The notes below the pieces were generated by a model. It did no database searches. It worked only from the letters and a program-made list of their open reading frames with translations, and was not told the origin of the DNA. Made by a program: the position numbers and the translations under genes. From JAHIJO01 sp964486075 (GTDB lineage Bacteria; Verrucomicrobiota; Kiritimatiellia; JAAZAB01), in NCBI GenBank assembly GCA_964486075.1, contig CAZALU010000077.1:1-14922 (forward strand): a DNA stretch of 14,922 nt. The letters are read 5' to 3'. Positions 6,783 to 13,210 of the stretch are shown here, one piece after another (the first letter of the stretch is position 1; every line of letters begins with the position of its first letter).

Positions 6783-7157
6783 ATTGCGGAAATCCCATAT
6801 AAAAATCATAACAAGCGAACCAGATAAGAAATTCTGTCGCATTCCGGCGTGGGCGAGGGGGGACCATCCAGGTGAAACGCCCAATTGCGACCGATTTACG
6901 GCTGATCGAAATTGGTTGACTTTCGGTGGCGAGATATCATGCCATTATAAAAGGCTTTCCCTTAATATCATTGAATTATAAGAGGGAGTCCCTAGAATGC
7001 GGGCGTGATTCAATCTAAACCCGGCAGTTCAATGACTACAAAATATGCAGCGCGAAAATATATGACGCTGAATTCATCAACATATTACTTTCGTGTATTT
7101 TGTAGTTAAACATCTGTTCGGTTCCACGGTTTGTATGTTAAATCAAGCGGAGCGCCA
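6783..7157. other. Leader region upstream of tyrA
   Basis: No gene is seen. The perfect inverted repeat ACTACAAAATA (7035-7045) / TATTTTGTAGT (7096-7106) encloses 50 bases with an inner CAGCG/CGCTG pair (7048-7052 / 7066-7070). The structure ends about 50 bases before the tyrA start and could be a transcript leader structure or a binding site. I found no convincing -35/-10 pair. Confidence 0.4.
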
Positions 7158-8144
7158 ATGAAATCGCGCCGGATTTTTAATAAAGTGGCCATTATCGGAC
7201 TGGGCCTTATGGGCGGCTCCCTGGGCTTGGCCATTAAGCGGAAAAAGCTAGCCGCCAGCGTGGCCGGTTATGCGCGGCGCGCCCGGACGCGTAAGCAGGC
7301 ATTGGCCGTCGGCGCGGTGGACCAGGTTTTCGCGCAGCCGGCGGCGGCGGTGCGCAATGCCGATCTGGTTGTATTCTGTTTGCCCGTTGCCATGATACCC
7401 GTCCTGGCCAAGGTTTGCGCGCCTGCGTTTTCCGCCGGGGCTGTGGTGACCGATGTCGGCAGCAGTAAGCAGGAGATCGTGGCGCGTATGGAAACCCTGA
7501 CCCGATCTAGCAGGACATCGTTATGTATAGCCGCGATCGCTGATCGCGGTCTTGGAAAAGAAGACCGACTTCACCGAAGTCGGCTACAGTCAAAATCCGC
7601 TCAAAGGGCGATCCCATCATCGGCCGGCGCCCAGTTTGTCGGCAGCCATCCGATCGCCGGATCGGAGCGGCAGGGCATCGGAGCGGCGTCGGCGCGTCTC
7701 TACGAAAAGGCGGTGGTGATTTTGACGCCAACGCCTCGGACGGATCGGCAGGCCCTACGCAAGCTTAAGGCTTTCTGGAGCGCACTGGGCGCTCGCGTGG
7801 AGAGCGTTTCCCCCGAAATTCATGACCGGATGCTGGCCCGGACCAGTCATCTCCCGCACTTACTGGCGGCCCTGCTGGCCTCGACCGTTGGACGGGAGCA
7901 GCCCGCGCGGCTGACGCGATTCTGCGGCCCCGGATTCATGGATGCCACCCGGATTGCCGAAGGTTCGCCCGATATATGGCTGGGCATTATTGCCAGCAAT
8001 CGCCGGGCCATCCTGGACGAGCTGCGCGTTATCCAAGCCGGGATGACGAGCCTGGTTCGATCCATGGAACGTAGTGATTTCGTGGCCGTGAAAAGGTTTC
8101 TGAATCAGGGGCGGATGCGTAGGCGGAGGTTAATTAAGCAGTAG
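7158..8144 (+). CDS. tyrA: Prephenate (or arogenate) dehydrogenase with in-frame repeat insertion
   Basis: The product is 328 residues from the ATG at 7158, chosen because GCGGAG lies just upstream; an in-frame ATG at 7131 has no such site. VAIIGLGLMGGSLGLA (10-25) is the NAD(P)-binding Rossmann loop, VTDVGSSKQEIV follows, GSHPIAGSE (162-170) is the substrate/catalytic segment, and ARTSHLPHLLAALLAS plus FCGPGFMDATRIAEGSPDIW form the helical dimerisation domain. The enzyme oxidatively decarboxylates prephenate to 4-hydroxyphenylpyruvate (or arogenate to tyrosine) in tyrosine synthesis. There is no fused chorismate mutase and no ACT domain, so feedback control is not evident. Residues about 119-155, between VARMETLTRSS and AGAQFVGSHPIAG, are extra relative to the family and are encoded by a palindromic repeat. 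It heads the tyrA-aroA-cmk cluster. Whether the enzyme is still active with the insertion cannot be told from sequence, but the frame is kept. Confidence 0.92.
   Translation: MKSRRIFNKVAIIGLGLMGGSLGLAIKRKKLAASVAGYARRARTRKQALAVGAVDQVFAQPAAAVRNADLVVFCLPVAMIPVLAKVCAPAFSAGAVVTDVGSSKQEIVARMETLTRSSRTSLCIAAIADRGLGKEDRLHRSRLQSKSAQRAIPSSAGAQFVGSHPIAGSERQGIGAASARLYEKAVVILTPTPRTDRQALRKLKAFWSALGARVESVSPEIHDRMLARTSHLPHLLAALLASTVGREQPARLTRFCGPGFMDATRIAEGSPDIWLGIIASNRRAILDELRVIQAGMTSLVRSMERSDFVAVKRFLNQGRMRRRRLIKQ
7524..7590. repeat. Palindromic element inserted in frame in tyrA
   Basis: Three perfect hairpins overlap end to end: CCGCGATC/GATCGCGG (7531-7549), GGTCTT/AAGACC (7548-7566) and CCGACTTC/GAAGTCGG (7565-7583). 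The flanks TATAGCCG and CGGCTACA are near-inverted, so the whole unit is quasi-palindromic. A relative in reverse orientation starts at 14887. All codons across it are sense codons in the tyrA frame. The inserted block, including the less structured part up to about 7622, corresponds to about 35 codons. Confidence 0.85.
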
Positions 8145-8217
8145 GGTTCAACGGTTGGGGAACGATGAAGATGGTTCCAGAGGGTTCAGCGGTTGAGGAA
8201 ATATAAAGATCGAACGT
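8144..8217 (+). repeat. 38-bp imperfect tandem duplication before aroA
   Basis: GGGTTCAACGGTTGGGGAAC (8144-8163) recurs 38 bases later as GGGTTCAGCGGTTGAGGAAA (8182-8201), and the similarity continues as 'gatgaagatgg' against 'tataaagatcg'. The second copy runs into the four-helix-bundle relic, with GAGGAA where a ribosome binding site would be. The first copy carries ATGAAG where the second has ATAAAG. Confidence 0.6.
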
Positions 8218-8259
8218 TTTGAAGATATTGAGGCTTGGCAACTGGCCCGTGAACTTGAA
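8203..8259 (+). pseudogene. N-terminal relic of a 23S-IVS-type four-helix-bundle protein, in frame with aroA
   Basis: Directly before aroA and in its frame, with no stop between, the sequence encodes KIERFEDIEAWQLAREL. This is the characteristic N-terminus of the four-helix-bundle proteins encoded in 23S rRNA intervening sequences and dispersed in many environmental genomes. The codon before it is ATA where such genes have ATG, and GAGGAA (8195-8200) lies just upstream. The rest of the protein, normally somewhat over 100 residues, is missing; after the next codon (GAA) comes ACC and then the aroA ATG. It is therefore a truncated and start-less remnant of an inserted gene. Confidence 0.75.
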
Positions 8260-8262
8260 ACC

Positions 8263-9591
8263 ATGACCGATTCCGTCCAAATTCATCCATGCGCGAAGCT
8301 GTCCGGCGCCTTGCGGGTGCCGGGCGATAAGAGTATTTCGCACCGGTTGGCGATGCTGGCGGCCTTGGCTTCCGGCCAATCCCAGATCACAGGATTTCTG
8401 CAAAGCGAAGACTGCCTGAATACCGTCAAAGCTCTGCGAGCCGTGGGGGCAGGGGCGGAATTGAAAGGTGATGTTTTGACGATGGAAGGCATTGGCGGAC
8501 GCTGGCAGACGCCGACCCAGCCGCTGGATGTGGGCAATTCCGGCACCAGCATGCGACTCCTGGCCGGATTGTTGGCCGGCCTGCCAATGGTCACCGAACT
8601 CACCGGCGACGCGTCTTTGCGTTCCCGGCCCATGAGCCGAATCAAAGAGCCGCTGGAACTTATGGGCGCCCGGGTAGAGCTCCTGGGCGCCGATGGCCGC
8701 GCACCGGTTCGCATTACCGGGGGACGTCTGAAAGGCATAGACTATGCCATGCCGGTTGCCTCGGCGCAGGTGAAGTCCTGCATCCTGTTGGCCGGGCTGT
8801 TTGCCGATGGGACGACAAGTATTCGTGAGCCGCAGCCCACAAGGGATCATACCGAGCGCCTGTTCCAGATGCTGGGTTTGCCCCTGGAGGCCGAAGGCAT
8901 GCATGTGTCTTTGCGGGGATTTGGCCAAAAAGGGGCGGCCTTGAAAGGACGGGACTGGATAGTTCCCGGCGATTTTTCATCCGCCGCATTCTGGCTGGTG
9001 GCGGCTGCCGCCATGTCCGGAGCGCATGTGGTTGTGCATGATGTCGGGCTGAACCCCAGGCGCACGGCATTGCTGGAAGTGCTGAAACGCATGGGGGCTG
9101 AGGTGGTGGCGACGATATCCAACCAACCGCTGAGCTCCGATCCCTGCGGCGATGTTAGCGTGCAGGGCGGCGGTCTTCGGGGAACCCGCGTGGCCGGATC
9201 TGAAATTTCCAACCTGATTGACGAATTGCCAAGCGTGGCTGTAGCCGGCGCACTGGCCCGAGGCGTTACCGAAATCCGCGATGCCCGGGAACTGCGGGTG
9301 AAGGAATCGGATCGAATAGCCTGCATGGCCATCAACCTGCGGGCCATGGGCGTTACGGTGACGGAATACGAGGATGGTATGGCAATCCAGGGCGGAGCAA
9401 AAATACGCGGCGGGGTGGAGTTGAACAGCTACGGCGATCATCGAATTGCCATGGCCATGGCCATCCTGGCGTTGTTCGCGGAACAGCCCGTGACCATTGC
9501 GCCGGCTGCTTGCGTGGACGCTTCCTATCCCGAATTTTGGAAACATCTTGGAGAACTTGGCGCTTATGTCGTTATTCATCATAGCCATTGA
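8263..9591 (+). CDS. aroA: 3-phosphoshikimate 1-carboxyvinyltransferase (EPSP synthase)
   Basis: The product is 442 residues, a normal length. It transfers enolpyruvyl from PEP to shikimate-3-phosphate, the sixth step of chorismate synthesis, in the cytoplasm. Family motifs in order are LRVPGDKSISHR (17-28), LDVGNSGTSMRLLAGL, SLRSRPMSRI, SAQVKSCILLAGLFADG, RDHTERLF, IVPGDFSSAAFW, NLIDELPSVAV with D320, ELRVKESDRI with K347 and E348, and NSYGDHRIAMAMAI near the C-terminus. D320 and E348 correspond to the conserved catalytic acids. The start is uncertain: the ATG at 8263 has no good ribosome binding site, and the frame remains open back to 8197 through a four-helix-bundle relic with GAGGAA ahead of an ATA. 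The ATG at 8263 is kept because VQIHPC fits a family N-terminus. It follows tyrA by 118 bases and overlaps cmk by 26 bases. Confidence 0.95.
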   Translation: MTDSVQIHPCAKLSGALRVPGDKSISHRLAMLAALASGQSQITGFLQSEDCLNTVKALRAVGAGAELKGDVLTMEGIGGRWQTPTQPLDVGNSGTSMRLLAGLLAGLPMVTELTGDASLRSRPMSRIKEPLELMGARVELLGADGRAPVRITGGRLKGIDYAMPVASAQVKSCILLAGLFADGTTSIREPQPTRDHTERLFQMLGLPLEAEGMHVSLRGFGQKGAALKGRDWIVPGDFSSAAFWLVAAAAMSGAHVVVHDVGLNPRRTALLEVLKRMGAEVVATISNQPLSSDPCGDVSVQGGGLRGTRVAGSEISNLIDELPSVAVAGALARGVTEIRDARELRVKESDRIACMAINLRAMGVTVTEYEDGMAIQGGAKIRGGVELNSYGDHRIAMAMAILALFAEQPVTIAPAACVDASYPEFWKHLGELGAYVVIHHSH

Positions 9592-10279
9592 CGGTCCTGC
9601 CGCTTCGGGTAAATCCACGGTCAGCCGCAAAGCGGCGGCCTTGCTGGGCGGGGTCCATATTGATTCCGGGGCCCTATACCGGGGCTTGACCTGGCAGTGC
9701 CTGCGGACAGGGTTTGACTGCCGTGATGAAGCGGTGGTTCTCCGGGAGCTGCGGGACTTGCAAATGAAGTTTTTTCTGGATGACAACAGCGTTCGCTTCA
9801 CGATCGACGGCAAGGATCCGGGCGCGGAAATCCGGTCCGAGACGGTGGCGGAGCAGGTCAGCGCGGTGGCTGCGATGCCCCGGGTGCGGGAATGGATTGT
9901 CGAACGTTTACGGGGCATGACCGATTTCGGCAGCCTGGTCATGGAGGGGCGCGACATCGGCACGGTGGTGTTTCCGGACACGCCCTTCAAGTTCTACCTG
10001 GACGCGGACCCCGATGAGCGCGCGCGGCGCCGACAGGTTGATCTGGCTGGCGCGCAAAGCGTTTCCAACATCGGACGGGTCAAGACATCCATCACGCGGC
10101 GAGACGCACTGGACCGGGGGCGAGTCACGGCCCCGCTGGCGCGGGCGGCGGATGCGCGGGTCATAGACACGACGAATTTGTCCATTGACGAGGTGGTGGC
10201 ACTGATCGTGGGCGTGGTGAGGGAGTCTGGACAACAATGCGTCAGCCGTCCCGATGGGACGGAACGCTTCTATTGCTGA
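9566..10279 (+). CDS. cmk: Cytidylate kinase
   Basis: The product is 237 residues. The ATG at 9566 lies inside the end of aroA (26-base overlap in another frame), with GGAG about 12 bases before it, so the two genes are probably translationally coupled. It phosphorylates CMP and dCMP with ATP. IIAIDGPAASGKST (5-18) is the P-loop, SGALYRGLTW the acceptor-side start, VMEGRDIGTVVFPD and FYLDADPDERARRR the catalytic core and LID region, and TRRDALDRGRVTAPL followed by RVIDTT the closing motif. Family proteins end shortly after the helix equivalent to SIDEVVALIVGVVRE. Here the last codons, ending RPDGTERFYC and the stop, are read from a palindromic repeat, so the original 3' end was replaced. The aroA-cmk neighbourhood is common in bacteria. 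Confidence 0.94.
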   Translation: MSLFIIAIDGPAASGKSTVSRKAAALLGGVHIDSGALYRGLTWQCLRTGFDCRDEAVVLRELRDLQMKFFLDDNSVRFTIDGKDPGAEIRSETVAEQVSAVAAMPRVREWIVERLRGMTDFGSLVMEGRDIGTVVFPDTPFKFYLDADPDERARRRQVDLAGAQSVSNIGRVKTSITRRDALDRGRVTAPLARAADARVIDTTNLSIDEVVALIVGVVRESGQQCVSRPDGTERFYC

Positions 10280-10310
10280 CATCAAACCGGCGCTGAAGCG
10301 CCGGCTTATT
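10241..10310. repeat. Palindromic repeat spanning the cmk 3' end
   Basis: CCGTCCC/GGGACGG (10246-10262, GAT loop) and CCGGCGCT/AGCGCCGG (10287-10304, GA loop) are two perfect hairpins spaced 24 bases apart. The first lies within the cmk reading frame and the TGA stop (10277-10279) lies between them. There is no T-run after the second, so it is not a clear terminator. The arrangement is that of a dispersed two-hairpin element. Confidence 0.7.
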
Positions 10311-10387
10311 GCCGTATATCCCTCCAGGACATAGCCCTTGGCGGGGCGAAAGAGAATAGGTGGGTTCTTCAGCGTCTGTGCGATAAA

Positions 10388-11035
10388 ATGAATTCCATTG
10401 CTACAGCGGAAAATATGCCGATCGTTTACCGGATATGCCGCTTCCTGTTGCGGGTCTGGCTGGTCCTGTGGTGTCGTTTGGAAACCAGGGGCGAAGGCCA
10501 GGTTCCTGCGGAAGGGGGTTGCATTCTGGCTTCCAATCATGCCAGTTTTCTGGATCCGCCACTGGTCGGCTGCAACCTCACGGGACGTTTTATACGTTTC
10601 ATGGCCCGTGATACCCTGTTCCGCAACCGACTGTTCCGCTGGTGGGGGGAGCAGGTTGGCGTGGTGATGTTGGACCGCAGCAAGGGCGATATCGGGGCCA
10701 TGAAGGCGGCGCTGGCTGTGCTCAAGGCGGGTGGTATGCTCTGCCTATTCCCGGAAGGTACTCGCACGCGGGACGGTCAGCTGCAGCAGGCCAAGGGCGG
10801 AATCGGATTCCTGATTGCCAAGGCCCAGGTGCCGGTGATTCCCGTTTACGTGGCTGGTAGCTTTCGGGCTTTTCCACGCGGCGTCCGCTGGGTGCGTCCT
10901 GTGAAAATCAGCGTTGTTTACGGTGCGCCCCTGAAACCGGAGGATTGGGCGGGGATGGAGGGCAATAAGGCTGGCTATCAACAGATCGCCGACCTGGTGA
11001 TGGAGCGGATTGCGGCCTTGGATGGCTTAAAATAG
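10388..11035 (+). CDS. plsC: 1-acyl-sn-glycerol-3-phosphate acyltransferase
   Basis: The product is 215 residues if it starts at the ATG at 10388. An in-frame ATG at 10415 (MPIVYR), preceded by GCGGAAA, is an alternative. Neither has an ideal ribosome binding site. NHASFLDPP holds the HX4D motif (H51, D56), RNRLFRWWGEQVGVVMLDR is block 2, FPEGTRTRDG (121-130) is block 3, and VPVIPVYVAGS is block 4; all four acyltransferase blocks are present. ICRFLLRVWLVLWCRLE near the N-terminus is a membrane-associating hydrophobic helix. It acylates lysophosphatidic acid to phosphatidic acid at the inner membrane in phospholipid synthesis. It lies 108 bases after cmk, and cmk-plsC pairing is seen in other bacteria. 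Confidence 0.9.
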   Translation: MNSIATAENMPIVYRICRFLLRVWLVLWCRLETRGEGQVPAEGGCILASNHASFLDPPLVGCNLTGRFIRFMARDTLFRNRLFRWWGEQVGVVMLDRSKGDIGAMKAALAVLKAGGMLCLFPEGTRTRDGQLQQAKGGIGFLIAKAQVPVIPVYVAGSFRAFPRGVRWVRPVKISVVYGAPLKPEDWAGMEGNKAGYQQIADLVMERIAALDGLK

Positions 11036-11049
11036 TACTTGTATTCCGA

Positions 11050-11082
11050 TGGCGGTTCATTAAGAATAACGCCGTTTTGTTT
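11050..11082 (+). terminator. Possible weak terminator between plsC and infA
   Basis: GGCGGTT (11051-11057) can pair with AACGCC (11068-11073) with one bulged G, followed by GTTTTGTTTT. The stem is short and bulged. It could partly separate plsC from infA transcription or be chance. Confidence 0.25.
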
Positions 11083-11108
11083 TGGAAATGAATGAGGAGT
11101 GTTTAATT

Positions 11109-11342
11109 ATGGCGGAACAAGGGTCGCGTAAGGAAGATGTTATGCGGGTTGACGGACTGGTCACGAAAGTCCTGCCGGCGACTCTGTACCGCGTCAAGCT
11201 GAGCAATGGCGCAGAAATTCTGGCTCATATTTCCGGCAAAATGCGTAAACACTTCATCAAAATCTCCATTGGCGACAAAGTCACTGTGGAAATCTCACCC
11301 TATGATCTAAGCAAAGGGCGCATAGTCTTCCGCCAGAAATGA
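11109..11342 (+). CDS. infA: Translation initiation factor IF-1
   Basis: The product is 77 residues, slightly longer than the 72-residue E. coli protein because of extra residues at the N-terminus. TGAGGAG lies 9 bases before the chosen ATG at 11109; an upstream in-frame ATG at 11082 lacks a site. The S1-type OB fold is plain: VDGLVTKVLPATLYRVKLSN, then GAEILAHISGKMRKHFIKI, then GDKVTVEISPYDLSKGRI, all standard IF-1 positions. It binds the 30S A site during initiation with IF-2 and IF-3. IF-1 is usually near ribosomal protein genes; here it closes the tyrA-aroA-cmk-plsC cluster 73 bases after plsC, with its own good ribosome binding site, and may be transcribed separately. Confidence 0.95.
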   Translation: MAEQGSRKEDVMRVDGLVTKVLPATLYRVKLSNGAEILAHISGKMRKHFIKISIGDKVTVEISPYDLSKGRIVFRQK

Positions 11343-11363
11343 GGCTCTTTAGCGCTGCCCAAG

Positions 11364-11391
11364 CGAGAGCGCCTTCTCGATCGTCTTTTTT
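11364..11391 (+). terminator. Candidate terminator after infA
   Basis: CGAGA (11364-11368) and TCTCG (11375-11379) form a 5-bp stem, and TCTTTTTTC follows after four bases. It sits about 20 bases past the infA stop, the expected place, but the stem is short and offset from the T-run. Confidence 0.4.
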
Positions 11392-11506
11392 CATGCAGCA
11401 GGGCGGCAATTACCATTGTATCGAATGCCTTCAATACCGGGGATGTAGCCCAGCGTAACCTCGTGATCCATGGGCATCATCAATGTGCATATGGTGTTGC
11501 GATTGA

Positions 11507-11692
11507 CGATCCATCTCCCGCCAGCAGTTGACTGGCTTAACTGGAGGGACGCGCGTCGTCGCGTCCTCTTTGGATGCGTTGGGCAACGAAACCATCGCCA
11601 CCACGACCGTTGACCCGGCCACCAAACTCGTCACCCAAACCACCGACGTCCCCGATTCCTCCTCCAACCTCGTCTCCGTTTCCGTCAATTGT
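11507..11692 (+). pseudogene. Fragment of an RHS/YD-repeat protein
   Basis: About 60 codons are open after a TGA at 11504-11506. They encode QLTGLTGGTRVVASSLDALG, then NETIATTTVDPATKLVTQTT and DVPDSSSNLVSVSVN, the D-x-x-G-N-x-T rhythm of RHS/YD-repeat beta-shell proteins, which are normally very large secreted or delivered proteins. The similarity stops abruptly at TGTAGGTGTCC (11693), where unrelated sequence begins, and there is no upstream continuation. It is an isolated scrap of a much larger gene carried here by recombination or transposition. Confidence 0.65.
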
Positions 11693-11876
11693 AGGTGTCC
11701 AGCGAAATCCGGGTTGGGAAATTGGAGTAAAACATGGCACAAATGCGGGAGCAAGCGGGCATAAAACGCAGGAGCGATTTGGATTGAGCGCGAAAATGAC
11801 GGTCAACGAAGCCGGGGAAAAGGGAAAGAGGAGAAGAGGTCGTAAATCGGCAGACTCCGGATATGGCTGAGGGGAT

Positions 11877-12254
11877 TTACGTCGGCGAACGAATTACCGC
11901 AAACCAAGCCGCATGACGCAGGCTAATGATCGGCAGATGTCGGCGTCCTTCTATGAATTCAATGACCAGTTGCGGTGGCCCGCACGGTGAATGGGTTGCT
12001 GGGTTGGCAGATGCCGAGAGATTCGGAGTTGAACCGGGCTGTGTGTTGGCGGAGGTGTAAACACTAAAGGGTGTTCGTCCTCTGAGTCGCTTGTGAGGGC
12101 GATGGAGGTTGTACCAGAGGGCGAAGAGTTCGATTTCCTTGCGGAAGCCTGCAGGGGCGAGCGGGACCGGGATGAGTCGGGCGCACTCGTCCTTGAACGA
12201 GCGGATGAATCGTTCAATGACTGCGATGGCGCCGTAACTGTGGGGCGCAATGAT
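11877..12254 (-). pseudogene. C-terminal fragment of an rve-type integrase/transposase
   Basis: On the minus strand a frame with no start codon runs from about 12278 to a TAA at 11877. It encodes AIAVIERFIRSFKDECARLI, then PAGFRKEIELFALWYNLHRP and HKRLRGRTPFSVY, the end of a retroviral-integrase-fold transposase: the catalytic Glu lies in the VIERF helix, followed by WYNxxRPH and a GRTP motif. The tail after SVY (ending in VIRSPT) is not conserved. Upstream, in place of the first two catalytic Asps, the sequence changes at about 12245-12255 to a hairpin-rich region. It is a dead C-terminal remnant. The IS family (IS3/IS481-like) cannot be settled from this part. Confidence 0.75.
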
Positions 12255-12270
12255 ATTTGATGGAAAAAGT

Positions 12271-12316
12271 CGTGATATTTATCACGATACGTGATGGATG
12301 TCGATTTTATCCATCA
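12271..12316. repeat. Two hairpins at the broken end of the integrase relic
   Basis: CGTGATA/TATCACG (12271-12286, 2-base loop) is a perfect palindromic unit, and TGATGGAT/ATCCATCA (12292-12316, 9-base loop) follows at once. They mark the point where integrase similarity ends. They could be an element end or an operator. Confidence 0.55.
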
Positions 12317-12385
12317 GTTATCTTGATTTCCGTTTTCTTCTCTTTCCGACTACTATCCCTTGTAAGAGAACCTCATGGAGCGTCA

Positions 12386-12404
12386 CGATCCCGTTGCGGG
12401 ATCG
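12386..12404. repeat. Perfect hairpin CGATCCCG/CGGGATCG
   Basis: An 8-bp perfect stem with a TTG loop. It is embedded in GC-rich noncoding sequence running to about 12490 that contains another small stem ACTTTC/GAAAGT (12471-12486). The form suggests a further dispersed palindrome. No gene is recognised at 12255-12535. Confidence 0.55.
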
Positions 12405-12535
12405 GGGCGGACTCTGAGCGGACGTTGTCCCGGCATGGCACGACGGCTAGACCGACCTGCCTTTGCATCGACTTTCCGCCGAAAGTGGATCTGCCTAAGT
12501 ACTCTGGTTCATAAATACACTAACGTATTTTTTGG

Positions 12536-12820
12536 TTAAGCGGCCGACTCGATGATACCGTCGGTTTTTGCCTTAATTCTTGCAAGGAGATCCTTGAGGT
12601 TCCGTTTTGTGAACTTCCATTCGAAAGGTGTGGCCATTGACTCGTAATGCAACTGGAAGCCGAGAAGACGATCTTTGACGGCCTTCAACGAGGTAAAATC
12701 ATTTGGAGTGAGTGCCTTTCGTTGTAAGATCGAGAAGTAAATCTCGATCTGATTGAGCCAGCTGGCATGTACAGCTTTGGCTAATTCAACGAGTTGGTGG
12801 ACGCCAACAAATGTGGTCAT
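12536..12820 (-). pseudogene. IS630-family transposase, C-terminal fragment
   Basis: The 94 codons to the TAA at 12538-12536 encode HASWLNQIEIYFSILQRKAL followed by TPNDFTSLKAV, the very conserved C-terminal block of IS630/Tc1-type DDE_3 transposases; the Glu of NQIEIYF is the third catalytic residue. FEWKFTKRNLKDLLARI closes it. The usual VHTPxHASWLNQ lead-in is replaced by VELAKAVHASWLNQ, so the join to upstream sequence lies only a few codons before the motif; the frame stays open to about 12895 without family similarity. The two catalytic Asps and the N-terminal HTH are gone. The AT-rich segment 12505-12535 after the stop could hold the element's right end. Confidence 0.85.
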
Positions 12821-12895
12821 GACGAAGAAGTATCTGGCTAACAGCCAAACCTTCGTGAATGTTGTTGTGTCAAAGGAATCCGACGGGTTCGCAGT

Positions 12896-13189
12896 CTACA
12901 TCGAATGCGCCGTGTTCTAGCAGAGTGCTGCCCCGCGTCCCCCTACGCTCCGCCGCTGTCATCCACCGTGCTTGCCTACGGCGGCACGGCGGCCGCCAGT
13001 GGCTACGCTGATACGGTGCGCCGCCGGTTGAGGTTATCTCCTTCGATCTACCGCGATGGCGGCGGCGCTTCATCTTATTAGTCGCCTACGTGCCTGACAC
13101 GCCGCATGCTAAGAAAAGGCCACGCGGCGCGCCAGGCACTCCGGCTCTCGGTCGCTACTCGCTCCCTTGAATGCGGTGTTCGCTCTTCC
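12896..13189. other. GC-rich noncoding stretch with a long inverted repeat
   Basis: GTGCCTG-ACA-CGCCGC (13090-13105) faces GCGGCG-CGC-CAGGCAC (13124-13139), a 7-bp plus 6-bp stem with an internal loop and an 18-base apical loop. The segment 12950-13075 is rich in GGCGGC/GCCGCC words. A minus-strand frame at 12870-13073 is Arg-rich and looks like a composition artefact. No gene is recognised. Confidence 0.4.
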
Positions 13190-13210
13190 TTAAAAAACCA
13201 TTTAACGGCG

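Noticed and set aside
6916..6950. TTGACT with downstream TATCAT or TTATAA as a tyrA promoter
   Set aside because: The spacings are 13 and 23 bases, outside the usable range for a sigma70 promoter.
8134..9990. Long open frames on the minus strand opposite aroA and cmk
   Set aside because: They are shadows of strongly supported plus-strand genes with clear catalytic motifs, and their own translations show no family motif.
11951..12250. Minus-strand frame starting MRPTVTAPSQSL
   Set aside because: The integrase motifs are in a different minus-strand frame over the same bases; this one is only its shadow.
12257..12514. Plus-strand frame of 85 codons
   Set aside because: It runs through hairpins and GC-rich repeat, has no ribosome binding site and no recognisable protein feature.
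12870..13073. Arg-rich minus-strand frame of 67 codons
   Set aside because: Its composition follows GGC/CGC repeat words and there is no ribosome binding site or family motif.
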